Positions 38,030 through 48,930 of a stretch of DNA of 64,000 bases are shown here, in pieces; the stretch's first letter is position 1, and each line of letters opens with the position of its first letter. The stretch is from positions 102,702,559 through 102,766,558 of the forward strand of contig CM046452.1 in the NCBI GenBank assembly GCA_025506515.1, written 5' to 3'. The DNA is from Flaveria trinervia. Lineage: Eukaryota > Streptophyta > Magnoliopsida > Asterales > Asteraceae. The notes under the pieces were generated by a model. That model ran no database searches and was not told the DNA's origin. It saw only the letters and a list, made by a program, of their open reading frames with translations. The position numbers and the translations under genes are program-made.

Positions 38030-40183
38030 ATATATATGTATATATGTTAAATATATTGAAAAAATATTAAAAACTACCTAAAAGTCAAGTCATGTTTCCA
38101 CTTAGCATCAGGAAAAAAAATATTTACTAACTGAAATAAAAAAGAAAAACATGCTAAAAATATATTAAAACTTATAATTTAAATAAAACATGAAAACTAA
38201 ATGATTTAATTAAAACATTTTTAAACTTGAGTTGGAACACTTATATAACTTGGTTACTATTTTGTAAATTTTTCTCAAAATTAATTCATACACAAGTTGC
38301 GAATTTACCTTTTTGTTCATGTAAGAGTATTACTTTAGATGACGATTATCACTGATTTATAAGTATTTCATTGCACATACATGAAGAGAATGTTGTGTAT
38401 TTGTTGTTGGTTATAGATGACGATGATTTAAATATATTAAAGGTCTTTACGATGATAATGTCAATTGATCATGACTTGTGGAAGAAACTAGAAAGGGCAA
38501 TGATGTTTAAAGTTAACAACTCGTTCAATGTAAATTGTTCTTAGTGTTTTCTTATAAAAAGAGTTAACCTTAAACAAATCTAGTTATAACAGAAAGAAGA
38601 TGTTATACAATGAAATTCTCAAATCCTCAAACAACTGTTATATAGAATGAATGAAAGCATATTGGAAAATCAATGATGTTTCTTTTTTTAAGTTCATCAA
38701 TCATTCGTTTTATTTACGTGATAATAAGTCGTAGAACTTACTTATCATCATATAAAAGAAAAGTTGTATCTAACAAATATATATATTGTAAAATTTTGAT
38801 AAGTGTACATCAAAAACTTCATGTTTCACTGAAGTTTGCCAGTGATACGTACACTCTTGTTTAGGTTATGGATTACATAAATGATGATTGATCATTTATG
38901 AATACATTTATTTCAAAGAAAAAATTAGAATATAAGTGACTATATATACGCATGTTTCTTTCCTGAAGCATTTGGGCATAATCGCATAAAATTAATTTTA
39001 TATGTCTATAAAAGTATAACAAGATATAAATAAAAACGACTTGCTATTATACATTATTATCATAGCAAGTGTATAAACTCTTTGTTAAAGTTGTAAATAA
39101 ATCTACTATACTATTTATCTATCATATAATTTTATTTGTCTACCATAATCATTGATTTTTAAAATAAAATCCACCTCAATGTTGATGTAAAATGTAACTC
39201 TTGTATACATTTTTATAAATTATAACTCTAATATTATGTTAATTAATATACTATAACACCTACTAGTATAGTAGTATCATCGTTAAATATTTACTTTTTA
39301 AACCAAAGTTTAACTAATTTTTTATATCTTTACGAAAAGTTATTTTGTGTGGAAATTGAACACAAGTTGCATTTTGCGGTTTGCACAGGGAACATTGTTT
39401 AAATTATTCTATATCATAACAGCAAAAGTCGCCAATTTTCTTTATGGGTAATGTCTCCTTCACGACGTTGAATATTGCCGGTGTTTATTATTATTTAATA
39501 CCCATTATTCGTATTCGTTTTTTTATTTATTTCAATTATTAACAATAAAAAACTGCAAGTTGGGTGTAATGTCATCCATATGCAAATATGAGACAATCAA
39601 TGCTGTTCACAATACTCAAAAACCCAACCAAGATCCCTCCAAAATCCTTTGTTTTTCCACAATTCCCATTGTTTCAACTTCTTAGTCACCATAACATCCT
39701 TAACCATAAATTATTTAGTACTATATTTAGTAACTGAATATTTTCCAAGAATACAAGAACACAAGTTTTAACTTTTAACACACCATTTTAAACTTAAACT
39801 ACTATTTATAATGTATTATTTCTAAAGGGCAAGACCATAAACGACTGTTTACAACAAAATAAGAGTTTGATGTACAAAATCAAGAGTCAAAAACTATTAT
39901 CATGAAAAAAAGAAGGATTCAAAGAGGCCTGTAGAGAAAAAATGAAATACATATTTGAGTAAAGAAATCTTCCAACCATACCAACTACCTGATATAAAAT
40001 TGATTCAAGAATTAATTGCAAAGTCAACTATGAACACTGCCTACATGATTCAACTTTTGATGCCATCACCATCACCTTCACATCTTTATCTTTCTGTTTT
40101 CTTTGACAAATCATTAGTCAAACGGCTCATTAGGGTTCCATCATCCATGAACAAGATAAATTAAGAAGCTTTTTGTTTCCACC
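36354..40183. other. Intergenic AT-rich region between RPS7 and HIPL
   Basis: No gene was found. It includes the RPS7 3' leader, a long AT microsatellite at 37969-38046, and words such as ATACCCGAATT and CAAATATCC repeated at about 37420-37560. The HIPL promoter and leader must lie in the last few hundred bases. Confidence 0.6.
37969..38046. repeat. (AT)n microsatellite, about 75 bases
   Basis: Nearly pure AT alternation with one phase slip near 38019. It is self-complementary and capable of cruciform extrusion. Confidence 0.95.
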
Positions 40184-43114
40184 ATGGCTGTTGCTCATAC
40201 AATGATGATGAAGATGATGAGCATCTTCTTCTTCTTCTCTGTTACACTGTTTCATCTTCTCATTAACCCTACTCTTTCACTTCCACTCTGCACAGATTCA
40301 AGTAAGTTCCTTTACAAAATTCTCATCAACCCCACTTCAAATCATCACTTTCCCTTTCATTTTAGATTATTTTAATTCTCTTTTTAATGAATCTTGAACT
40401 GTTTGTAACAGAAGCACCAGTGACACCCAAAACTCCTCTGGCTTTCTGCAACTACAATGGCAGTTCATGCTGTGATTCAACAGACGATTCGAATATACGG
40501 AAACAATTTGAATCCATGAATGTATCTCAACCTGCTTGTGCATCAATTCTCAAATCTATCCTCTGTTCGGTATGAATTTGTAAATTCAACTTAATTTCTA
40601 TCATTTTCTGATCGTTAAAACTTGTTATTTCATCTTCAATCTCTTTTTTTCAGCGATGCGATCCGTTTTCAGCAGAACTCTTTACGATCAAAACAGCTGC
40701 TAGACAAGTTCCAGTTCTTTGCAATTCAACTGTTTCATCAAGCAACAGTTTTTGTCAAACAGTATGGGATACATGTCAAAATGTATCAATAACAATTCAC
40801 CATTTTCGCCATTGTTACAAGGTCAAGCTCCCACACCAGCAAATTCTAGCAATAAACTCACTGATATCTGGCAATCAAGATCCGATTTTTGCAACGTAAA
40901 TGGAGGGTCATCTGTCAATGATTCCATATGTTTTGATGGCGAAAAGGTGAGCATAAACATCACTACAAACAGCACGAGATCACCACCAACAGGCATGTGT
41001 TTGGAGAAGATCGCCAATGGTTCGTATCTTGACATGGTGGCTCATACTGATGGTTCGAACCGTGCGTTTTTCTCAAACCAGAAAGGTCAAATCTGGTTAG
41101 CTACGGTTCCAGAAGTCGGGTCTGGACGCGGGTTGGAGCTCGATGAGTCCAACCCGTTTCTTGATCTGACGGATCAAGTTCACTTTGATATTCAGTTTGG
41201 GTTGATGTCGATTGCTTTGCACCCGAATTTTGCACAAAATGGTCGGTTTTTTGCTTCGTTTAACTGTGATAAGACCCAAAACCCGAGTTGTGCTGGAAGG
41301 TGTGCTTGTAATTCTGACGTGAAGTGTGACCCTTCGAAGCTAAATTCCGACACCGCGGCTCAGCCGTGCCAGTATCAAACTGTTGTGGCGGAATACTCGG
41401 CTAACCGGACCGCATCCTCACGTGCGTCCGTAGTAAGTTATTTTACCATTTTGTATCGAAGGTTTTAGAGTTTGTGTTGTCGTTTTAGTTTAAAAATGAT
41501 TTTATATTGGTTTATGAAGAGTTTGTTGTCTCAAACAACGGACTCTAGCTTTTCTGACGACAACTGTTGATACTTTGGTTGATCTTTTACAGATTCCTAC
41601 GGCTTCTCGGTGGAAGTCAGGAGGATATTCACGATGGGACTTCCTTTCACGTCTCACCACGGTGGACAGATTCTGTTTGGGCCGAACGACGGGTACTTGT
41701 ATTTCATGATGGGGGATGGAGGCGCAGGTGATCCGTATAATTTTGCACAGAACAAGAAGTCATTGCTTGGCAAGATTATGAGATTTGATGTGGATAAAAT
41801 ACCCAGTAAGTGAAATCACAGGTTATGAACATAAATGTATCAACTTTAACGTTTATCCTGTTTGGTTATGGCATCTAAAGAAGATGCACAGCTGACTTGT
41901 GAGTCAAACAGGCCAACATTTAACTTCAAATTGGATCCAAAGAGAAAAAGGGTTTTGAATTTTTCAGGATGAGAGAAAAAATGTGTCTCAAATATGTAAC
42001 AATAAACAAATTGATGTTGAATTTTGTCACGAAATATGTATAAACATAGAATCAAGAAAACCAAAAGTTTGACCTAGAAAGTCAAACTTCACGGTTTGTT
42101 TACTACAGATGATCGTAAGTTAGAGTTTAAATCCAGGTGATTCTGAAGTCACACGTCTTGGGCTATGGGGAAACTATTCTATCCCGAGTGACAATCCATA
42201 CGTCGAAGATAAAGATTTGCTACCCGAGATCTGGGCATCAGGATTACAGAACCCTTGGCGTTGCAGTTTTGACGCAGAAAGACCATCTTATTTCATGTGT
42301 GGAGATGTAGGACAGGTATTTAAACCAATTTCCTTCAACTAATGTAACTAATATTTTAGAAGTATTTAAAGTTTACCTTGTTTTCATGAAGAACTACTAT
42401 GAAGAAGTGGATATAATCACGAAAAATGGGAATTACGGGTGGCGTGTTTATGAAGGAACAAATGTTTACATTCCTGAAAGCAGTCCTGGAGGAAACACAT
42501 CTATAAGCTCCATAAGTCCTATTTTCTCGGTAATGGGATACAAACATTCAGATGTAAACAAGAATGAAGGTTCAGCTTCAATCACTGGCGGGTTCTTTTA
42601 TCGGTCAACCACCGATCCATGTTTATACGGAAGGTAAACTACTCAAACGTTTGACTTTTGATGAACCGTTTTGACTTTTGAAGCCAAACTAACTAAAGTT
42701 GAATTGTTGGTGATTTTCAGTTACTTGTATGGAGATCTATATGCTCATAATATGTGGGCCGGTGTTGAAACACCTGAAAATAGTGGAAATTTTACAACGA
42801 ATAATATTACTTTCGCTTGTGCTAAGGATTCTCCAGTAGCATGTGATCTTGTACCCGGGAGTGAGCTTCCTGCATTGGGTTATCTTTTTTCGTACGGTCA
42901 AGATAATAACAAGGATGTGTATTTGTTATCTTCTAGCGGCGTGTATAGGATTGTTCCACCAAGTCGCTGTGGTTACACATGTGCGTATGAAAGTACAACC
43001 GCAGGTTCAACCCCAGCTCCAGCCTCGCCTAGTGGCTCAAGTGCAAACACGCTGAAGAGTTCATGCAAGAGTGTGTTGTTGCTTCTCTTGCTTTTCATTG
43101 GATTGAGTTGCTAG
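40184..43114 (+). CDS. HIPL: HIPL protein, GPI-anchored glucose/sorbosone dehydrogenase-like (frame break in exon 3)
   Basis: HIPL proteins are plant cell-surface proteins resembling hedgehog-interacting protein and soluble glucose dehydrogenases; their reaction is unproven. Seven exons: 40184-40301, 40412-40569, 40654-41432, 41593-41805, 42137-42315, 42392-42633 and 42721-43114. The layout is: signal peptide (residues 1-33); cysteine-rich domain (SLPLCTDS, FCNYNGSSCCDS, SILCSRCDPFSAELF); beta-propeller (QFGLMSIALHPNFAQNGRFF, RRIFTMGLPFTSHHGGQILF, LLGKIMRFDVD, GLQNPWRCSFD, GNYGWRVYEG); and a Ser/Pro-rich tail ending in a hydrophobic GPI-type signal. Exon 3 loses frame near 40791-40798; one added base restores NNSPFSPLLQGQ wording like relatives. 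A second slip near 41608 is possible. Corrected, the protein is about 694 residues, the family length. Confidence 0.9.
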
Positions 43115-43604
43115 ATCCTGTGATAACATCTTCCACTCATGCATTAATGTATTATCAAGTACATTATCATCAAATTTTCTAGTATCTTATTTTACCTGTA
43201 ATCTTGTGACCACAATTGATGTCTTCTATTACTGTTAACTATTGTTTGAATGTAATATGTAATTTCTTTTTGTCATGAAAAAACTACACTTTCTTTATAT
43301 AAACTTTATGATACCCAGACCCGTTTTGAACCAAACCATAACTAAAATTACTTGCTACGATCATGAAAGGGGAAAGATGTACCTTTTTAAATTAAAATTC
43401 AACACGTTCTACAGTAGATTACAACGACCCGAGGTCGTACCAAAACTTCCCCGAACACATGTATAATTAAAACAGTAACCCATCTAAGAAAGAAGGGGAG
43501 ATTAGGAAAGAAAATAATCAAAGAATCCCGAAAGGACCATTCTTGATCGGCCCACGCTTTTTCCTGAAGCTATATCGTCGTCATCATGGATAAAAGGGTA
43601 GGTG

Positions 43605-46600
43605 TCATCTCATGTTGCAGCATTGAGGGCGGCCGCTAAGCTGTAACTTGTTCCACATGCATAACATTTGTCTCGGAGATTGATAGTGTGCGGTATAGTA
43701 ATCTTCTATGCAACCAAATTGGCAAAACTTCAAACTGTGCACATATTCTACGCGTTTTGTGGTGTTGAATTGTTCTACCCACATTCCCATGCTCACATCT
43801 TCCATCTTGAATAGCTTCAACTTGTGTTTGTCAAATTCGGTTGCAATGAAATCAGCGACATCTGATGATAGAATGTAGCCTGGGCCGTTTGCATAAGGTG
43901 GATAATCTTCTTCTGGCCATTCCTGACGATATAAAAGGATTTAAATTATGTACACAAATCGAAAAATCAACCTTAAAAAGATTGTGATCTTATGAATTTA
44001 TCATCTCTTAGATTAAGCATTCAAGCATGCATAGCATGGCTGTTTGAATTTCTCTTTTGTGAATGCTTATCTAGTTATTATGCTTGGATAAAACATATTC
44101 TACTTCTGTAAGTCCCTGAACTTTGTTAATATACACGTACTAGTGAAGTACTATAAAAAAACAGCCTTTATCCCTTAAGCGGGTCAAGATTTGATGAAAT
44201 GACGTTCAAAGTGTTCAAGAAATGCTAACATATAAAATATTTTTAATTATACAAGATGGTATGAATTTCAATTTAAAGCGGTGGTGGTAAAAGAGTCTAC
44301 ATGAGATCCACGTCAACAAAAAGTTTCCTACATAGCTTCCACGTGCTAGTAACAAACGTTTGTTGATTTCACTCATACATGTAAATTGTAATTTATATAA
44401 ATTTGGGGATTTTAACATTTCAAAATGTAGCGAAGGACTTTCCATGCAAAATGAGAAAGTACGTTGGTTTTTTGAGCTATTAATAAGCACATTTAACAAG
44501 TAAAATTTTTGAAAACAGGATTGGTGCAATTGAATCAAATCAAATACTTCGAGATTCTACAAATATCAAAAAACATATTTCATGATAGAGGTGTCAATCA
44601 GTCACACAGCACAAATTAGCTACTAAAAGCTGCAGATTTATGCATAAATATGATAAGAATGTGCAGGAGAAATTAATGCATGTTTGTGAAGAAGAAAAAG
44701 ATAAGAAAATGGTATAGTTACCTCATATGTTACAGACCATTTACCATATCGTAGAGGCTTATGGTAATAATTGATGTTTCCAACATACAAGCTCTTGCCA
44801 TCACCGATCTTTTTTGCTTCATTTAAAACGGCATCAACTCTGACAAACGTATCATCGTCACACTTCATGATATATTTGGCTGATGCTGTACGAACCTGAG
44901 TTAAAGAAACAAATAAGAAATCCAAAATTAAGTACCCTTTTAGCATATAACACAAGACCAGCTTTTCATTTTCCAGTAAGACCTCATAACTCACCCCGTA
45001 TTCACATATTGCAACGGTTTTCAATACAACAAGATCATAATTATCCATATAAGGCACAATCACAATGTCACCAAAGAATTCAGCCTCTTTCTTTAACTCG
45101 ATATTCACTTCCTTTCTTGCATGCTGTAAAACAACTCATGCAAGGTTAGAATCTAAAAAAATTATTAATAACGATATTATTAGCGTGTTCTTTTTGTCTT
45201 CACTTACCAGTGCAACAAAGAAACGAGCAACAACATGTGAAGATTTAATAAGATTATGCTGCATCCAAGACTTCCTGACAGCCATTCGTTCGGCAAAATG
45301 ATTTCCAGCTGAAAGAACACCAATGAACATATCAACAGGTCCATCAGGAAGAGGTGGTGCCCGCCATTTATTTGACATTTCCAGATGTCGTTGAGGAGCA
45401 AAGCTAGGATGTGTTGAGGGTAATGAAGCAGCAAAAACAGCATTCACATCAATGTCTCCATTCAAAGACAATCCTGTGGCATCCTCCAATGCAAAACCCT
45501 AAACAAACTCAATTGATACCAACTTCAATTAACTATATTTTTTCTTAAGAATTAAGTAAAATATTTCAAAATGTTTACTTACGGTTCGATAAGGAAACGA
45601 AGTAATATGTCTTCCATCAACATTAACATGATAACCCTCTAGTCCAGCACTGAGAGTCAAAACAAATAGCTTCCCTTCTGCAAAAGGGTAAGGCCAGTCA
45701 AAAGTCACCTTCTTGGTTCTACCTATGAGCCGGTTCAACCACCAGCTCGACTTCGACTCCTCTGAGTGGTCATCATCGTCACGGATCCATTTCTCACATT
45801 TCACCTGCCCATCAACTAGAAAAACACAAATAAATAGTTAAGAACTATGACGATTTATGTATTATTATATATTCTCATTCTACATGATTTCTAATCGCAT
45901 ATACAACTATCATCAAAGAGTGAATATTGAACATGAAAAGTTGTTTTCAAAAACCAAGACCACAAATTCGTCATTTCTCATTGATTTCATGTGATAGTTG
46001 CCATATAATCAAGCTAAAATGCAAATTTGAGGCTGTGGCTTCTTTATAAACATCAATGAGCACTCCTACAATCTCTAAAGTCTAAACATGATTGGGCAAA
46101 TACTAATATCAGGAAAACCGAATGATATTTACAAAATACAATCAAATCATATCGATGTATGCAACGAAATCATAGTTAAAAGCAAGAAACAAGACCGAAA
46201 GCATAATCAATTACGCGTATGCAATCAACTGAACTTACCAGTCTCTTCATCAGCCCTAGACCTCCATCCTTCACACCTGTGAGCAGATCCCCATTGCATC
46301 CTATAACATGTATTCTGTTCAATCACAGGCTTTCCACTCCAATCCCCCTTCAACCTAGGATTAAAATGCAAAATCCTCGGTGGGTCTTCTCCATCAACAG
46401 TCTTTAAACCCTGCAACTCCATCATAAACTGTGACACCATCAAATACTGACCCGATTTCAACAACGAAATCTTCGGGTCTTGCTCCGGATGAGCCTCTCT
46501 AGGCCTGCCCACAAGTGTTATATGTGATCCCAATGTCATCCCACAAGGAAGCACTATAATGCTCCCTTTTGCGCGAAAAACAGACCCCGACAACGTAATT

Positions 46601-47100
46601 GAATTCGGGCAACTCTCGTTTGAGGTCCTGTTTTCCGATGGTAATTTAAGTTTACCCGATTCAAGATCCTCCCAAACCTTCTTCCCCAATGAAAAAGCTT
46701 CCTTTGCTGACTTCTGAATATCCCCAAATCCATCCTTTGGTTCACCATTCAAACTATTAACATCAAAATTCAAGGTTGATAAAGCACTAAACTCTCTAAT
46801 TCTATTAGAATGCCTCGAATTCAAGGGGGTTTTAGCAACGATTTGTGGGTCGTTCAAAGGGCGAATTGGGGCTTCTTTTTCCTGCAATTCTTCTTCACTA
46901 TCCAAAGCATAGGGCTTTTTAGAAACTCTATCGGTGAAGAAGAAACTACTGGTGGACTCATCTTCTTGACTATCAATCTTCGACACAAACGGAACTTCTA
47001 ACACCACCAACAGCAGATACAAAACCCCCAAACCGATCAAAAACTGAATCGATCGTTTCTGCCGTAGCGACATCAACCAATCCAACTTACTTCGCTTCAT
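43605..47100 (-). CDS. GALT5/GALT6: Hydroxyproline O-galactosyltransferase, GALT5/GALT6 type
   Basis: These Golgi type II enzymes add the first galactose to hydroxyproline of arabinogalactan proteins. Six exons on the minus strand: 47100-46239, 45815-45583, 45498-45208, 45123-44995, 44895-44722 and 43922-43605. All phases match and the total is 668 residues, close to the family's 670-680. The ATG at 47100 (MKRSKLDW) is used because the extension upstream has only a TTG. The order is: short cytoplasmic tail, membrane anchor (about residues 17-36), stem, galectin-like domain (about 165-360, LPCGMTLGSHITLVGRP), then the beta-1,3-galactosyltransferase domain from about residue 420 (VDMFIGVLSAGNHFAERMAV), with the metal-binding CDDDTFVRVD near 517 and EDVSMGMWVEQF. 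Its stop lies 490 bases from that of HIPL, tail to tail. Confidence 0.93.
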
Positions 47101-48569
47101 GTTCAATCTTTTCAATCACACAAAAACGAAATTGAACAAGAAAACAACCACCCACAACTCAGAAAACCCTAACGGTAATATGATTTACTACAATCATGAA
47201 AAAAACTCAAAAAGACTCAAAAATACTCGAAAAGACTTGTACCCAGATTCAAATTGAAGCCGATTTGAAGAATCTATCAACCCCACCACTCAAAATTGAG
47301 AAAGAAACGACTTTTAATACTCAAATTGATGGTTGAATTGTAGAGAGAGAAAGTGTGGGGGTGTGTGTTAGTGTGTGAGAGAGAGAGATAGTGGGGAAGG
47401 GGGTAGGAAGCTTTAACAGGTCGGTCGCCTGCCTGGAGAAAACAAAAAGATCGATATATTCTCCATCAATTCTAATCAAATTCAAAAAGATACCGTTTTT
47501 AGTTTTTTTCTACTTTTATAATCGGATAATTCTGTTTATTCATAATTACTAAATTAATTTTTTAACTTGTTTGAAGTGTAATTATGAGAAGAGGTACTTG
47601 AATTCATGTGTAGGATTCAATGGACTTTGAATTCACTGAAACGGCTTGAATTAATTAAATATAAAGCAAAACAGAAAATACATAGAGTTATGATAAGATT
47701 GTGATATTTAAAGTTATCATTTAAAGATTGTTGATGAGGATGACGGATTAGAAACAGAGATTGTAGATTAACTATACGATATAACAACAAAGAATTGCCT
47801 TTATTTACGGACTTACGGTTGTATAGTAAAATAGTTTAAAAATCATCATGTAAGTATGGATCACTTTTAAATCAATTTTATATGAGATGTATGGTAAAAA
47901 AAAAACATTTTGTATGATTGTGTTTGGAATCTAAGAAAATATGAGATTTTTTCTTAAGAATCGTTAATAAACAAGAGATAATTTCAATATGTTGTGTCAA
48001 AACAGGTTGGTGTCGAGTTTGTATCATGAATAAAACCAAATATAACCAACTTTGGTATGATGTAGATCTATGGGTGATGTGAAGGTGGTAAACATTTTTT
48101 TATCTTTTTAAGTAAAGGTTTCTTTCATAATCTTTTGTATGTCGTCTATGAAGCACAAGCTTAACTTACCTAATCTCGTTGGTTTGCTTGTCATTAGAAG
48201 GTATCGTGAGATTACCGGTCACAATTTATTATGTGTAATGAAAAAAAGTAATAGATTGATTCTTCCCATACCTTATAAGGAATAGACGAAAAATTGATTA
48301 CTTTATTTAAATATTAGACATTTTAAAATGTGAAAATACGAATAAAAACATTTTTTAATATGTTGTTTTTAGGGACTTCATTAGATGATGAAGTGTGTGC
48401 CTAAGAAAGTAGTTTGTGGACTACTCGATGTTGTCTTGTTAAAAGTTGAATTTTGGTTCATTGTAGCAAATATGGCAAGCAAATCTATTGTGACAAATGT
48501 ATTTTATCATGGAAGATAGGAATCTAAACCAAATAAAATAAATTAATTCAAGTGTAGCAAACAAAAAGT
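47101..48569. other. 5' leader and promoter of the galactosyltransferase, then intergenic DNA
   Basis: On the minus strand, a CT-rich tract (the GA repeat on the plus strand at about 47377-47389) precedes the start codon by about 280 bases, as in many plant leaders. Further right the sequence is AT-rich and without a recognised gene. Confidence 0.5.
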
Positions 48570-48930
48570 TACGTTTCTTAATCGCACAACACGTTGAACC
48601 AAATCTTCTTCATGTAAAACCTGCTTAATTTAGATCGGGAAAATCGTGTGGTTTTATAAAAACATGTGCCACGGCTCAAATCTGAAGTCAACCCTATTTC
48701 TGATAGGGACGGTTGACAACTGCATCTGATTTTTCCCATTGTTTTCATATCCGCAATAACGCGAAAAGAAGGCCCAACCCCAAGTTGTTCAAGAATAGTG
48801 TCATTGAGTTTCTCGACCATTTGTCTTAGGATTAGTCGTTCTATTTCTTGATGGGGGCATGGAAGGGATATAACTCAATGGTAGAGTGCCACTTTGACGT
48901 GATGGAAGTTATCAGTTCGAGCCATGTCAC
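48570..48930 (+). pseudogene. Decayed plastid DNA insertion including trnV-GAC
   Basis: From about 48864 the sequence follows the plastid tRNA-Val(GAC) gene: GGGATATAACTCAATGGTAG, then ACTTTGACGTGATGGAAGTT, with GAC in the anticodon position, then ATCAGTTCGAGCC. After that it diverges, and the acceptor stem is not closed. The 250-300 bases before it (CCAAATCTTCTTCATG, GCAATAACGCGAAAAGAAGG, AGTGTCATTGAGTTTCTCGA, TTAGGATTAGTC) resemble the plastid inverted-repeat spacer just upstream of trnV. I recall that spacer from plastid genomes in general, not from a search. The many substitutions point to an old nuclear plastid insertion; the tRNA is not expected to work. Confidence 0.8.

Noticed and set aside
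47101..47115. A start five codons further upstream for the galactosyltransferase
   Set aside because: The codon there is TTG; the ATG at 47100 fits the family start.
48578..48820. An 80-codon minus-strand frame
   Set aside because: It resembles a plastid spacer frame and lies within the plastid insertion; it is not a nuclear gene.
48864..48930. A working tRNA-Val gene
   Set aside because: The 3' acceptor half diverges and cannot close the stem, and the surroundings are plastid-derived.
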